From Microbulbifer sp. MI-G (lineage in GTDB: Bacteria; Pseudomonadota; Gammaproteobacteria; Pseudomonadales; Cellvibrionaceae): a DNA stretch of 64,000 nt. Shown here one piece after another: positions 27,970-35,789 of this stretch (its first letter is position 1; the number at the start of each line of letters is the position of its first letter). Location of the stretch: positions 1,291,501 through 1,355,500 of the forward strand of contig NZ_CP098023.1 in NCBI RefSeq assembly GCF_030440425.1, read 5' to 3'. Below the pieces are notes generated by a model. The model worked only from the letters and a program-made list of their open reading frames with translations. It searched no databases and had not been told where the DNA came from. Both the position numbers and the translations under genes were made by a program.

Positions 27970-28902
27970 GTGATTAAGCGTCTTCTCTCTAGTATAGCCT
28001 GTGTCCTGTTGTCGCCCTTGGCGATAGCCACTGATATCAGTTCCGCTAGGTTGTTGGCGAGTTATTGGGTGGATGGTAGTGCGGGCTTGGATCTATCTGG
28101 TTTGAGCTTTTGTGCCGGCAAACTGCTCACGGTTTCCGATCGAGCGTCCAAGCAGATTTATGCGATTCAGCTTATGGATGGGCGCGCTGAACTGGTGCCC
28201 TACTTAAAGCTCTCTGGGCTGCGAGTGCCGAAAAGAAGCCAGGCGCACAGTCTTTGGTCCTTTATCCCGGAGTTGTTTCGGCCGGCCAGGGATCTGGATT
28301 TTGAAGGGATCACCTGTGGTGAGAATGGTATCTATCTTTTGAGCGAGCGCTACAACCGCATTGCGATGGTTGAGGGGCCGGGCGAGGCCCGCTGGCTCGA
28401 AAATCTGTGGTCTCCCGAAGTAAAGGCGCGGGGATACCTGCAGGCCCCAAATGTTTCCAGCGAGGGGCTGGTAAAAGCCGGTGACCAGTTTTGGCTGGCC
28501 ATTGAGCGAGAGCCCCGCGGTTTGCTCAGGCTTAGCCCCGGTGGTGATGCACAGGTATTTTCACTGCCCCCTGTAGGGGGTCTGGATTTTCGCGGCAGCC
28601 CCGAAGATCTTACCGGTCTCGCATATTTCGATGGCGCGCTCTTTACCCTTGAAGGCAATGCCCATGCAGTATGCCGAAGGACCCTGCCGAGCTTGAAAGC
28701 CGAGTGGTGCCTGGATTACCGAGCATTGGAGAAAGCACCGGAGCGGATGTACGAAGTGGCCCTCCGTGGCAGGGGTGGGGGGCTGGCTGTGAACGAGCAG
28801 GGTATCTTTGTGGTATTCGACAACGATAATACCGCACGCGCCCAATATCCCGGGGACCGGCGCGCGCTGTTGTTGCACCTGGCTTTTCCCGACAGTTTAT
28901 AG
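27970..28902 (+). CDS. Secreted propeller-like protein, possible phytase-like esterase fold
   Basis: The 310-residue protein has a signal peptide (about 1-20, cleavage after IA|TD). Repeated motifs typical of beta-propellers follow: LDLSGLSFCAGKLLTVSDR, DLDFEGITCGENGIYLLSER, SSEGLVKAGDQFWLAIE and EDLTGLAYFDGALFTLEG. The phrase D-F-E-G-I-x near residue 110 recalls the esterase-like activity of phytase and SdiA-regulated families. It probably acts in the periplasm. The start is GTG at 27970. Function is unknown, and the family assignment is tentative. Confidence 0.65.
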   Translation: MIKRLLSSIACVLLSPLAIATDISSARLLASYWVDGSAGLDLSGLSFCAGKLLTVSDRASKQIYAIQLMDGRAELVPYLKLSGLRVPKRSQAHSLWSFIPELFRPARDLDFEGITCGENGIYLLSERYNRIAMVEGPGEARWLENLWSPEVKARGYLQAPNVSSEGLVKAGDQFWLAIEREPRGLLRLSPGGDAQVFSLPPVGGLDFRGSPEDLTGLAYFDGALFTLEGNAHAVCRRTLPSLKAEWCLDYRALEKAPERMYEVALRGRGGGLAVNEQGIFVVFDNDNTARAQYPGDRRALLLHLAFPDSL

Positions 28903-28911
28903 GCGGTAGTG

Positions 28912-29496
28912 ATGGAAAGGCTGTCGGCGCTGTTAGCGGAGATCCGTGCCTGCCATCTGTGCGAGGCGCAGTTGCCCCTGGGCTCCAATCCCGTGCTGCG
29001 GGCAGCGGCGTCGGCTCGTCTGTTGATTGTCGGGCAGGCACCGGGCACCCGTGTACATGCCAGCGGTATACCGTGGAATGATCCTTCCGGCAATCGGTTG
29101 CGCAGTTGGCTATCGATTGATCGGGAAACTTTCTATGATGCGTCCCGCATAGCCATTATCCCAATGGGCTTTTGCTATCCGGGTCGCGGAAAGAGTGGGG
29201 ATTTGCCGCCGCGCCCCGAATGTGCCACCAAGTGGCACCAGCGCCTGCTGGCGCAGTTGCCCAATGTGCAACTGACCCTGTTGGTGGGACAATACGCCCA
29301 GCGCCACTACCTGCCGCACTGGTATGGCAGTATTAGTGAGAATGTGTACCGCTTTCGCGACGCGTTGCCGGCCCGTTACTTTCCCCTGCCGCATCCCAGT
29401 CCGCGCAATACCCTGTGGTTACGCCGGCGGCCCTGGTTTGAAGAGGCAGTGGTGCCGGAATTGCGGCGACATACAAATAAGATACTCAGAGTGTAG
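28912..29496 (+). CDS. Uracil-DNA glycosylase superfamily protein (atypical)
   Basis: The 194-residue protein has the superfamily's motif I ([20 protein letters not shown]) and a C-terminal motif ([10 protein letters not shown]). It keeps only two N-terminal cysteines (CHLC, residues 14 and 17) of the four that hold the iron-sulfur cluster in families 4 and 5, so a cluster is unlikely. It belongs with the UDG-like COG1573-type proteins whose substrate is not established. The ATG at 28912 is chosen for AGGCGG 5 bases upstream; a GTG one codon before is possible. It is followed 2 bp later by true ung. Confidence 0.8.
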   Translation: MERLSALLAEIRACHLCEAQLPLGSNPVLRAAASARLLIVGQAPGTRVHASGIPWNDPSGNRLRSWLSIDRETFYDASRIAIIPMGFCYPGRGKSGDLPPRPECATKWHQRLLAQLPNVQLTLLVGQYAQRHYLPHWYGSISENVYRFRDALPARYFPLPHPSPRNTLWLRRRPWFEEAVVPELRRHTNKILRV

Positions 29497-29498
29497 AC

Positions 29499-30224
29499 AT
29501 GCCGGTTACCAATAATATCAAGATTCATCCTTCCTGGTTCGCTGTGCTGAGGGAAGAGTTTGAACAGCCCTACATGGTCCAGTTGCGCCAGTTTTTGAGA
29601 GGAGAGAAGGCGGCCGGCAAGAGGATTTACCCGCCGGGCGGGCAGATTTTTAATGCGTTTAATTCCACCCCGTTTGATCAGGTGAAGGTGGTGATACTGG
29701 GGCAGGACCCCTACCATGGCAGCGGCCAGGCCCACGGTCTGTGCTTCTCGGTGTTGCCCGGAGTGCGCATTCCGCCGTCCCTGCAAAATATCTATCAGGA
29801 GTTGCACATGGATATGGGCATAGTGCCTGCGCACCACGGCTGCCTGCAACCCTGGGCCGAGCAGGGGGTATTGCTGCTCAATACCACCTTGACAGTGGAA
29901 GACAGCAGGGCAGGTGCGCACCAGGGACGTGGCTGGGAGCGGTTTACCGATGTAGCGATCCACAAACTGGCGGAACAGCGCGAGGGGCTGGTATTTATCC
30001 TGTGGGGCAGCTACGCACAGAAAAAAGGCGGCTTTATCGATCGCAACAAACATCTGGTGCTGCGTGCACCGCATCCCTCACCCCTCTCGGCTCACCGCGG
30101 CTTTTTTGGTACCCGGCCCTTTTCCCAAACCAATCACTGGTTGCAGCAACGGGGGCAGACGCCCATTGACTGGCAATTACCGGAGGTAAATGGGTTGCAG
30201 AGGACTGCAGTGGAAATTTGGTAA
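29499..30224 (+). CDS. ung: Uracil-DNA glycosylase, family 1
   Basis: Ung removes uracil from DNA to start base-excision repair. The catalytic water-activating Asp70 sits in GQDPYHG, the uracil-binding strand is [10 protein letters not shown], and the DNA-intercalation loop is [13 protein letters not shown]. The length of 241 residues is close to the standard size. It starts 2 bp after an unrelated UDG-like gene, giving two glycosylases in one unit. Confidence 0.96.
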   Translation: MPVTNNIKIHPSWFAVLREEFEQPYMVQLRQFLRGEKAAGKRIYPPGGQIFNAFNSTPFDQVKVVILGQDPYHGSGQAHGLCFSVLPGVRIPPSLQNIYQELHMDMGIVPAHHGCLQPWAEQGVLLLNTTLTVEDSRAGAHQGRGWERFTDVAIHKLAEQREGLVFILWGSYAQKKGGFIDRNKHLVLRAPHPSPLSAHRGFFGTRPFSQTNHWLQQRGQTPIDWQLPEVNGLQRTAVEIW

Positions 30225-30727
30225 GTGCTGGTTTTTGTTATTTTATCCCCTGTACTTCATTTGGATGGGGGCTGTCCTGGCTTTCAGACTTAAATCACCT
30301 AGAGGCTAAGCATTACAATATAAAAATTCGCTTCTGGTTATGTGAATCGACTGGCTAGTTTTGAACTCTCTTCAATTCACAATGATGGAGGCCACTTTAG
30401 CTTACTCCAGTTCTTTCGTGGCTGCTTTGAGTCAGCGGTCAACTGGTTCGTGTGGAAGTCTGCACTTTTGGTAACCTTGGTTCGAGAGAAATCCCGGGTT
30501 ATTAACCTTTGAACTAAATGAGATTTTCTTCAAGCACCTCTTGAGGAGGCTTTCAGGCGTCAATTTTCTTTCCTAGTATGAGGCCTTATGCCGTATGGAA
30601 TATACTTCAAGCTTATGTGAAAAGATAATGATAATTGCCGCCCAAGTTGTTTGAAAAATGCCGAGATGCTTAAATAAATAGTCGTTAGACTACAGATGCT
30701 TAGCATCTGTTTGAATAGGTTGTTTAA
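30225..30727. other. AT-rich intergenic region after ung
   Basis: About 500 bases clearly richer in A and T than the ung side, without a convincing gene on either strand. A 19-base palindrome lies at its right end (30692-30710). The junction with the ung side may mark the edge of acquired DNA. Confidence 0.4.
30692..30710. terminator. Short perfect hairpin downstream of the small secreted gene
   Basis: ACAGATGC and GCATCTGT form an 8-bp stem with a TTA loop, 18 bases past the stop of the reverse-strand gene at 30728. There is no strong T-tract in either direction, so termination is only a possibility. Confidence 0.4.
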
Positions 30728-31078
30728 CTATCTAAGCCTTATAGCATTAATCTGGCATAATTTACTATTAGAGGTACCACTCCACAATTTATCATCATAA
30801 ATTTGAAATTGAACATTTTGTTTGGAGGCATAGGCTGTGAGTAAAAATGAAGTGATAGTATTATAGCCGGGCGATGAAGGAGAAAGCCAAACGCCATCAT
30901 CACAACCTGCAATGCCAGTTTGCATCCAAACAGCAATATCGGTCCCTTCGGTCCCGGTACTTGAGCCAAGGCTATCATAAGTAAACATGCGCTCTATAGT
31001 ACCCGTATTCGTTGTTACCACACTCGCATTGACAGATAGACAAGAAAATAGAGTAATTAGTATTATATAATTCTTCAT
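30728..31078 (-). CDS. Small secreted protein with one predicted disulfide
   Basis: The 116-residue protein has a clear signal peptide (MKNYIILITLFSCLSVNAS, cleavage near 18) and a mature domain of about 98 residues. Two cysteines, in AGCDDGVWL and KLCQINA, probably form a disulfide. The pattern of a central DGxW, a PGYNT helix start and a final IxAIRL strand recalls small beta-barrel exported proteins, some of them toxin B-subunit-like, but I would not assign it. The ATG at 31078 has AAAGAGA upstream. Both this gene and the next on this strand are AT-rich, unlike the surrounding chromosome. Confidence 0.7.
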   Translation of the reverse strand: MKNYIILITLFSCLSVNASVVTTNTGTIERMFTYDSLGSSTGTEGTDIAVWMQTGIAGCDDGVWLSPSSPGYNTITSFLLTAYASKQNVQFQIYDDKLWSGTSNSKLCQINAIRLR

Positions 31079-31374
31079 GGTTAATCTCTTTGAAGGCATA
31101 GAATTAAGCTGTTAGGGCATTTCTAAAAGATACTATTTAAGAATCCTACTTTACCATATTCTGGAGGCTTTCTGGCTAGAGAAGGCGGAAAATATGTAAT
31201 TTGTAGAGATCCTTCTGATTTGGCTTGTGCGCGGCGAATCGTAAAACCAATATCTACTTTTCAGCTATGTCAGTCTGGAATCTCGGATTCCATTAAGCCA
31301 CCGATCAGAGCGGTCGAAAATAGCCCATGTGGCACGGAGCGCTCTGGAGGCAGCCTTGATAAACTTCTTGATTT
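31079..31374. other. AT-rich intergenic region
   Basis: Nearly 300 bases between two reverse-strand genes. It should carry the promoter of the small secreted gene. No clear gene, repeat or RNA was seen. Confidence 0.35.
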
Positions 31375-32361
31375 TCATCTGAATTTTGAAATTGCAATAC
31401 CTATTTTTTCGTATTCTTTACGCAGTTTATTTTGATCTTCTACCCCCTTAAAGATATATTGATCATATTCATAGCTATCCCAATGGTAAGGGCGAAGCAC
31501 TTGTACATCCGGGTGCGAAATAGCAAAATTATAAGCCTGTCTAGCCTTGTTAATAAGCTGTTCCTGGGAGAGATAAGCGGCAAAGGTTGAATCATTGGTC
31601 CAAAATGCCTGAGGAATCAAATAATATTTGGCATCTAGATGCTCTGTCTTATCCATTAAATCACGTACAACCGTGCTCGAAAAATCTATCCCTCGATAAT
31701 CATCTGCTCCAAATAGGTTGTAATTCCAGGGTATATTCTGGGAAAACCAACTTTTTTCTAATGTCCACGCTGTGAAAGTCACAGCTCTTTTCGCGTTGGG
31801 GAAATCTTTTTTAAGAATATGTCCAATGTCAATTAGGTAATTTGATAAAGCTTCCTCCGGCATTGTTTCTCTTGTATTCCAAAATGGTTCATCCAAAGGG
31901 TCAAAGGCGTAGATTATATTCTCAAATAATTTGAGATTATCCTTTGCGGCCTTCCAATGTTCCAGATAATCCTGTCGTTTAATCCAATTACCTGATTCCC
32001 TGGTAAAAAATACTCGACGTACATCGACCCATAATTTTAGACCTTGCATTCTTGCAATCAGCATTTGGTCGATATTATTGTGTCTTACATCAACAAATGT
32101 GGCGAATGAGGCTACAGTCGAAATATCCTCGTCATCTGCATAAAGACCGGTGCGGTATAATCCAAACTCCTGCAAATGTTCAGGTACAGCATTTTTGTCG
32201 GATGTTAGAATTGGGGTCGCAATTTTGCCATGCACAACTATTATTTTTGGCAGTGTTAGGTCTTCGGCTGGAGTATATTGTTGCTCCTGTGCCAGGGCAA
32301 AGAGAGGCAATATTATTGATAAAGTAACAGATGCTGCCTTAGTGGATAAGCCTCCTTGCAT
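31375..32361 (-). CDS. Secreted protein with glycoside-hydrolase-like barrel character
   Basis: The 328-residue protein has a signal peptide (about 1-24, ending LFALAQ). Its body has the rhythm of a TIM barrel: FATFVDVRHNN, LKLWVDVRRVFF, IIYAFDPLDEPFWN, RAVTFTAWTLEK, NLFGADDYRGIDF, YYLIPQAFW and VLRPYHWDSYEY. The DEPFW at the fourth strand resembles the acid/base position of clan GH-A enzymes (usually N-E-P). An extracytoplasmic glycan-cleaving role is plausible but unproven, and I do not recognise the family. The ATG at 32361 has GGAG 8 bases upstream. It lies beside the GalNAc locus but differs from it in base composition. Confidence 0.6.
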   Translation of the reverse strand: MQGGLSTKAASVTLSIILPLFALAQEQQYTPAEDLTLPKIIVVHGKIATPILTSDKNAVPEHLQEFGLYRTGLYADDEDISTVASFATFVDVRHNNIDQMLIARMQGLKLWVDVRRVFFTRESGNWIKRQDYLEHWKAAKDNLKLFENIIYAFDPLDEPFWNTRETMPEEALSNYLIDIGHILKKDFPNAKRAVTFTAWTLEKSWFSQNIPWNYNLFGADDYRGIDFSSTVVRDLMDKTEHLDAKYYLIPQAFWTNDSTFAAYLSQEQLINKARQAYNFAISHPDVQVLRPYHWDSYEYDQYIFKGVEDQNKLRKEYEKIGIAISKFR

Positions 32362-32469
32362 TTCTAATCTCCGTTTTAAATAGGAATAAAGGCCAAATTT
32401 CAGAAACTCCGTATGGAGTTAATCATTTATTTTCAAGCGTTTAAGATCGATTTCTAATGGTATCATTTT

Positions 32470-32534
32470 TGTAGGAGTGGTCCATGGCCGCGATCGCATT
32501 ATAACGTCGATCGCGGCCATGGACCACTCCTACA
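32470..32534. repeat. Long perfect palindrome (REP-like) at the end of agaA
   Basis: Two perfect 27-base arms (32470-32496 and 32508-32534) surround an 11-base AT-rich centre. The arms contain GGTCCATGG and CGATCG. The right arm includes the agaA stop codon. It could form a very stable hairpin that ends or stabilises the agaR-agaA transcript. No second copy was noticed in the window. Confidence 0.93.
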
Positions 32535-33726
32535 GGGTATTTAACCGATTGGTAAACCGGCCACGCATATTTTTGTCGCAATAGATCAATTCACCGCGAT
32601 ACAGCGTCGCCCGCACATTCCCGTTACCGTCGAGCACGGCGATATCCGCATCCTTGCCGCAGGCAATCGATCCGGTGCGGTCGTCAATACCCAGAAACTT
32701 TGCCGGCGACAGGCTGGCCATATGCACCGCATCGCGAAAGTCGATACCCGCCAGCCTGTGCAGGTTAGCCACCGCCCTCTCCAGGGTCAGGGTGCTGCCG
32801 GCCAGTGAGCCGCTATTGGTCCTGGCGATACCCTGTTTCAGATCCACTTCCATTTTCCCCAACATGTAACGCCCGTCCGTCAGGCCACCGGCATTGATAC
32901 AGTCGCTGATCAGAGTGATTTTCCTCGGTTCCTTTAATTTGCAGATCATCTGCAGTATCGCCGGGTGCAAGTGCACACCGTCGGCGATCACTTCCACATT
33001 GACATCTTCCATCAGCACGGCGCCAGTGCAGCCGGGGTCGCGGTGGTGGATGCCGCGCATGCCGTTGAATACGTGCACGCCACCGCAGGCGCCGGCGGCC
33101 AGTGCCGCGACGGTCTGCTCGTAATCTGCGTCGGTGTGCCCCAGCATCACCTTTACGCCTTTTTCCGTCAGGTAGGGGATTATCTCTGTGGCCCCTTCAA
33201 TTTCGGGCGCCAGAGCCAGCACTTTCAGTTGTCCGTGGGCGGCCTTCAGCAGTGCGTCGATACGCTCACGGCTCGGAGTGAGGAAGTAGTGCTCGTTGTG
33301 TGCGCCCTTGTGTTTGCAGGCAAAGAAAAGTCCTTCGCTGTAGCCGCCCAGCACCTGGGCACCGGGCTGGGTGGTCAGTGCGGCGCGGCCAAGGTTGTCC
33401 ATCGCGGCCAGGGTCTCTTCCCAGCTGCTGGTCACGGTGGTGGCGAGAAAGCCGGTGACGCCGTGGCGGGCCAGGGAGCGGGAGATGGTATCCAGCGCTT
33501 CCGGAGTGGCGTCCATCACGTCGCAGCCCTCACGGCCGTGGATATGCAGGTCGATCATGCCGGGAACCAGGATCGCGCCCGGCAGTTCTATCAACGGCAG
33601 TTCGCCACCGGGTGTGTCGGTAATGTCGGCGATACGGCCGTCCTCTATGCGCAGGCAGTGATCGGCCAGGTCCTCTGTTTCGGTGATTGCGCGCGCGGCC
33701 CTGAGGTAATAGTTGTCAGTCTTCAT
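32530..33726 (-). CDS. agaA: N-acetylgalactosamine-6-phosphate deacetylase (NagA/AgaA type)
   Basis: This amidohydrolase should remove acetate from GalNAc-6-phosphate (or GlcNAc-6-phosphate). It has the metal-binding DLHIHG, the GHTDADYEQ histidine site, HVFNGMRGIHHRDPG, and the catalytic Asp in LISDCINAGG. The usual H-L-E-G-P segment reads YSEGLFF, keeping the Glu but not its neighbours, followed by a normal KGAH. The length is about 398 residues. The ATG at 33726 lies 13 bp after agaK, with no strong ribosome site, suggesting translational coupling. GalNAc rather than GlcNAc specificity is inferred from the operon. Confidence 0.85.
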   Translation of the reverse strand: MKTDNYYLRAARAITETEDLADHCLRIEDGRIADITDTPGGELPLIELPGAILVPGMIDLHIHGREGCDVMDATPEALDTISRSLARHGVTGFLATTVTSSWEETLAAMDNLGRAALTTQPGAQVLGGYSEGLFFACKHKGAHNEHYFLTPSRERIDALLKAAHGQLKVLALAPEIEGATEIIPYLTEKGVKVMLGHTDADYEQTVAALAAGACGGVHVFNGMRGIHHRDPGCTGAVLMEDVNVEVIADGVHLHPAILQMICKLKEPRKITLISDCINAGGLTDGRYMLGKMEVDLKQGIARTNSGSLAGSTLTLERAVANLHRLAGIDFRDAVHMASLSPAKFLGIDDRTGSIACGKDADIAVLDGNGNVRATLYRGELIYCDKNMRGRFTNRLNTL

Positions 33727-33739
33727 CCGTAGGTATTTT

Positions 33740-34651
33740 TTATTCCGGAGCACTGGGGAGGGCGAGCAGGGCGGCGCCGCGGGCGCCACTGGCATCGCCG
33801 AATTTAGGCGGCACTACTGGCGGGGCGCTGAAGCCGGGGAAGAGTTGATTTTCTATGGCGCCGGGCAGATCCCGGTAGAGTTCCTGTATGTGGGACAGGC
33901 CGCCGCCCAGAACGAAGATATCCGGGTCGTGCGCCATTACCAGATTGGCGAAGGCCGCGCCCAACAGGTCCAGGTGCACGGCTTTGGTATTCAGCGCCCG
34001 CGGGTCTCCGTCGCGCCAGCGCTGCACCAGCGCCGGTATTTCGATTTCCTCGCCCCACAGCTGTCGGTGCAGCGCCGCCAGGCCCGGACCGGTGATATAG
34101 GTTTCCAGACAGCCCAGCAGTCCGCAGCCGCAGCGAAGCAGCGGCAGCTGGTACTTTTTCCGCAGGCCGGCCGGTAGTGGATGGTGGCCGTATTCGCCGG
34201 CGATACCCTGGCGGCCGCGGTAGAGTCTGCCGTCGATCACCAGGCCCCCGGCGGCGCCGGTGCCGAGCACGGCGCCGTACACATGGCGGAAACCCTGGCC
34301 CGCGCCGCCGCGGGATTCGGACAGGGCGAACAGGCGGCAGTCGTTCTCTACGACTACCCTGTGCCCGAGTCTCGCCGCCAGCGACTCCGCCACTTTTTTG
34401 CCACTGGCGCAGGCGATATTGGCGGACAGCGAGCGCCCCTCGGCATCGATCAGGCCCGGCATGCCGATGCCGACTTTGCCCTTGCAGCGGTGGCGGCGAT
34501 TTGCGTTCTCCACCAGTCCGACGAGTGTATCGATAAAAATTCCATAGTCATCGACAGGTGTGGTCAGCCGCTCGCTTTCGAGTTTGTTCAAGTCTGCGTC
34601 GAAGCAGGCAAACTCTATCTTGGTGCCGCCGATATCTACGCCGTAAATCAA
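33740..34651 (-). CDS. agaK: ROK-family amino sugar kinase, probable GalNAc kinase
   Basis: The 303-residue ROK protein has the ATP phosphate loop GVDIGGTKIEFA, the catalytic Asp in VVENDCRLFAL, and the zinc site CGCGLLGCLE preceded by GEYGHH. It would phosphorylate imported GalNAc at C6, replacing the phosphotransferase system used by E. coli. The start is a TTG at 34651 whose TTGA overlaps the agaS TGA stop by four bases, with GGGGA and AGGCG upstream. Specificity is inferred from context; NagK-type GlcNAc kinases look alike. Confidence 0.85.
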   Translation of the reverse strand: MIYGVDIGGTKIEFACFDADLNKLESERLTTPVDDYGIFIDTLVGLVENANRRHRCKGKVGIGMPGLIDAEGRSLSANIACASGKKVAESLAARLGHRVVVENDCRLFALSESRGGAGQGFRHVYGAVLGTGAAGGLVIDGRLYRGRQGIAGEYGHHPLPAGLRKKYQLPLLRCGCGLLGCLETYITGPGLAALHRQLWGEEIEIPALVQRWRDGDPRALNTKAVHLDLLGAAFANLVMAHDPDIFVLGGGLSHIQELYRDLPGAIENQLFPGFSAPPVVPPKFGDASGARGAALLALPSAPE

Positions 34652-35775
34652 CGCCTATTCCCCGTGGTAAATGGATGGATGGTTACGCCCTGGACTACCC
34701 GGTTGACCTCGCCGGTGGGGCAGGGGTTGTCCGGCGTGATGCCCAGCGCAAGAGATTTGTAGAAGGCCAGCAGCTGCGCGAAGACGATGTAGTAGAGGGC
34801 CAGCCAAGCGTCCTTGAGGCCGCAGGTGTCGACCAGGTCCGCCGGGCACGAAATCCAATCGGTAGTGCCATCGCGGCGCAGTTCTTCGAGCAGATCGTCG
34901 TCGTAGCCGCGGCAGTAGCTGTCGTTGCTCTGCAGTAGAAGCACCAGGGTGGATTTGTTGAGCATCGACTTGGGGCCGTGGCGGAAGCCGAGCGGGCTCT
35001 CCGCGTTGCAGTCCACCTTGCCCGCAGTCAGTTCCAGCATCTTCAGTGCGGCTTCCGTTGCTATGCCCCTCAGGCCGCCGGAACCGAGGAATACCACGCG
35101 CCGGAAGTCCCGCTGCGCCAGTACGCGCACTATGTCGAGCCGGGTTTCGAGAAGCGTGCGGGTGTTTCCGGCCAGGGTTTCCACCTGCCCCGTGCCGGGG
35201 ACAAATACTTCCAGTGTGCCGACGAGCATGGCGGTAAAACTGCTAGTCATGGCGAAACTCTGGTCGAGCGTCTCTGCGAGCATCAACAGCGAATAGCTGT
35301 TGTTTCCGCTGCGCGCGCGCGCGGCAAGCTTGCCGTTGCGGTTGCAGGTGATGACCAGGTGGTAGCAGTCGTCGACACACTGATCGGCCAGGTCGTAGGC
35401 GCCGACACTCTCCGGGCTATTGCCGGAGCGGGCGTAGGAGATCAGCAATGTGGGCTGTTGCCGCAGCAGATAGTCCTGCGGGTTGCTGACCAGGTCAGTG
35501 GTGCTGATCGCCTCGACGCGGCGCTCCATCACCCGGGTCAGGTAGGGCGCCAGAGTTTCGCCCACATAGGCGGAAGTGCCCGCACCGGTCAGAATAATGC
35601 GCAGGTTGTGCCGCTCGAGCAGGGGCTTGAGCCAGCTGTCGAGTTCGCCCCGCTGCTGCAGAACCAGTTCGGCCGTGCCCAGCCACACATCCGGTTGCTG
35701 AGCAATTTCCCGTGCTGTGTGCTCGCCGTTTTGTGTGCGCAGTTTGGCCTTGTTGATCGCTAAATTCTCGTACAT
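34648..35775 (-). CDS. agaS: AgaS, galactosamine-6-phosphate deaminase/isomerase (SIS domains)
   Basis: AgaS converts galactosamine-6-phosphate to tagatose-6-phosphate and ammonia. Two sugar-isomerase (SIS) domains are visible. The first has ILTGAGTSAYVGETL, the family-typical STTDLVSNP and SYARSGNSPES. The second has RRVVFLGSGGLRGIATEAALKMLELT and LGFRHGPKS. At 375 residues it is the size of E. coli AgaS. It sits 14 bp after agaZ and overlaps agaK by four bases. Confidence 0.92.
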   Translation of the reverse strand: MYENLAINKAKLRTQNGEHTAREIAQQPDVWLGTAELVLQQRGELDSWLKPLLERHNLRIILTGAGTSAYVGETLAPYLTRVMERRVEAISTTDLVSNPQDYLLRQQPTLLISYARSGNSPESVGAYDLADQCVDDCYHLVITCNRNGKLAARARSGNNSYSLLMLAETLDQSFAMTSSFTAMLVGTLEVFVPGTGQVETLAGNTRTLLETRLDIVRVLAQRDFRRVVFLGSGGLRGIATEAALKMLELTAGKVDCNAESPLGFRHGPKSMLNKSTLVLLLQSNDSYCRGYDDDLLEELRRDGTTDWISCPADLVDTCGLKDAWLALYYIVFAQLLAFYKSLALGITPDNPCPTGEVNRVVQGVTIHPFTTGNRR

Positions 35776-35789
35776 CGTCCGGGTCCTTT

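Noticed and set aside
30475..30505. T-arm-like GGTTCGAG sequence suggesting a tRNA
   Set aside because: No acceptor stem or anticodon arm can be folded around it.
34177..34762. Forward frames opposite agaK/agaS
   Set aside because: Arg- and Ala-rich shadows; the reverse-strand enzymes carry complete active-site motifs.
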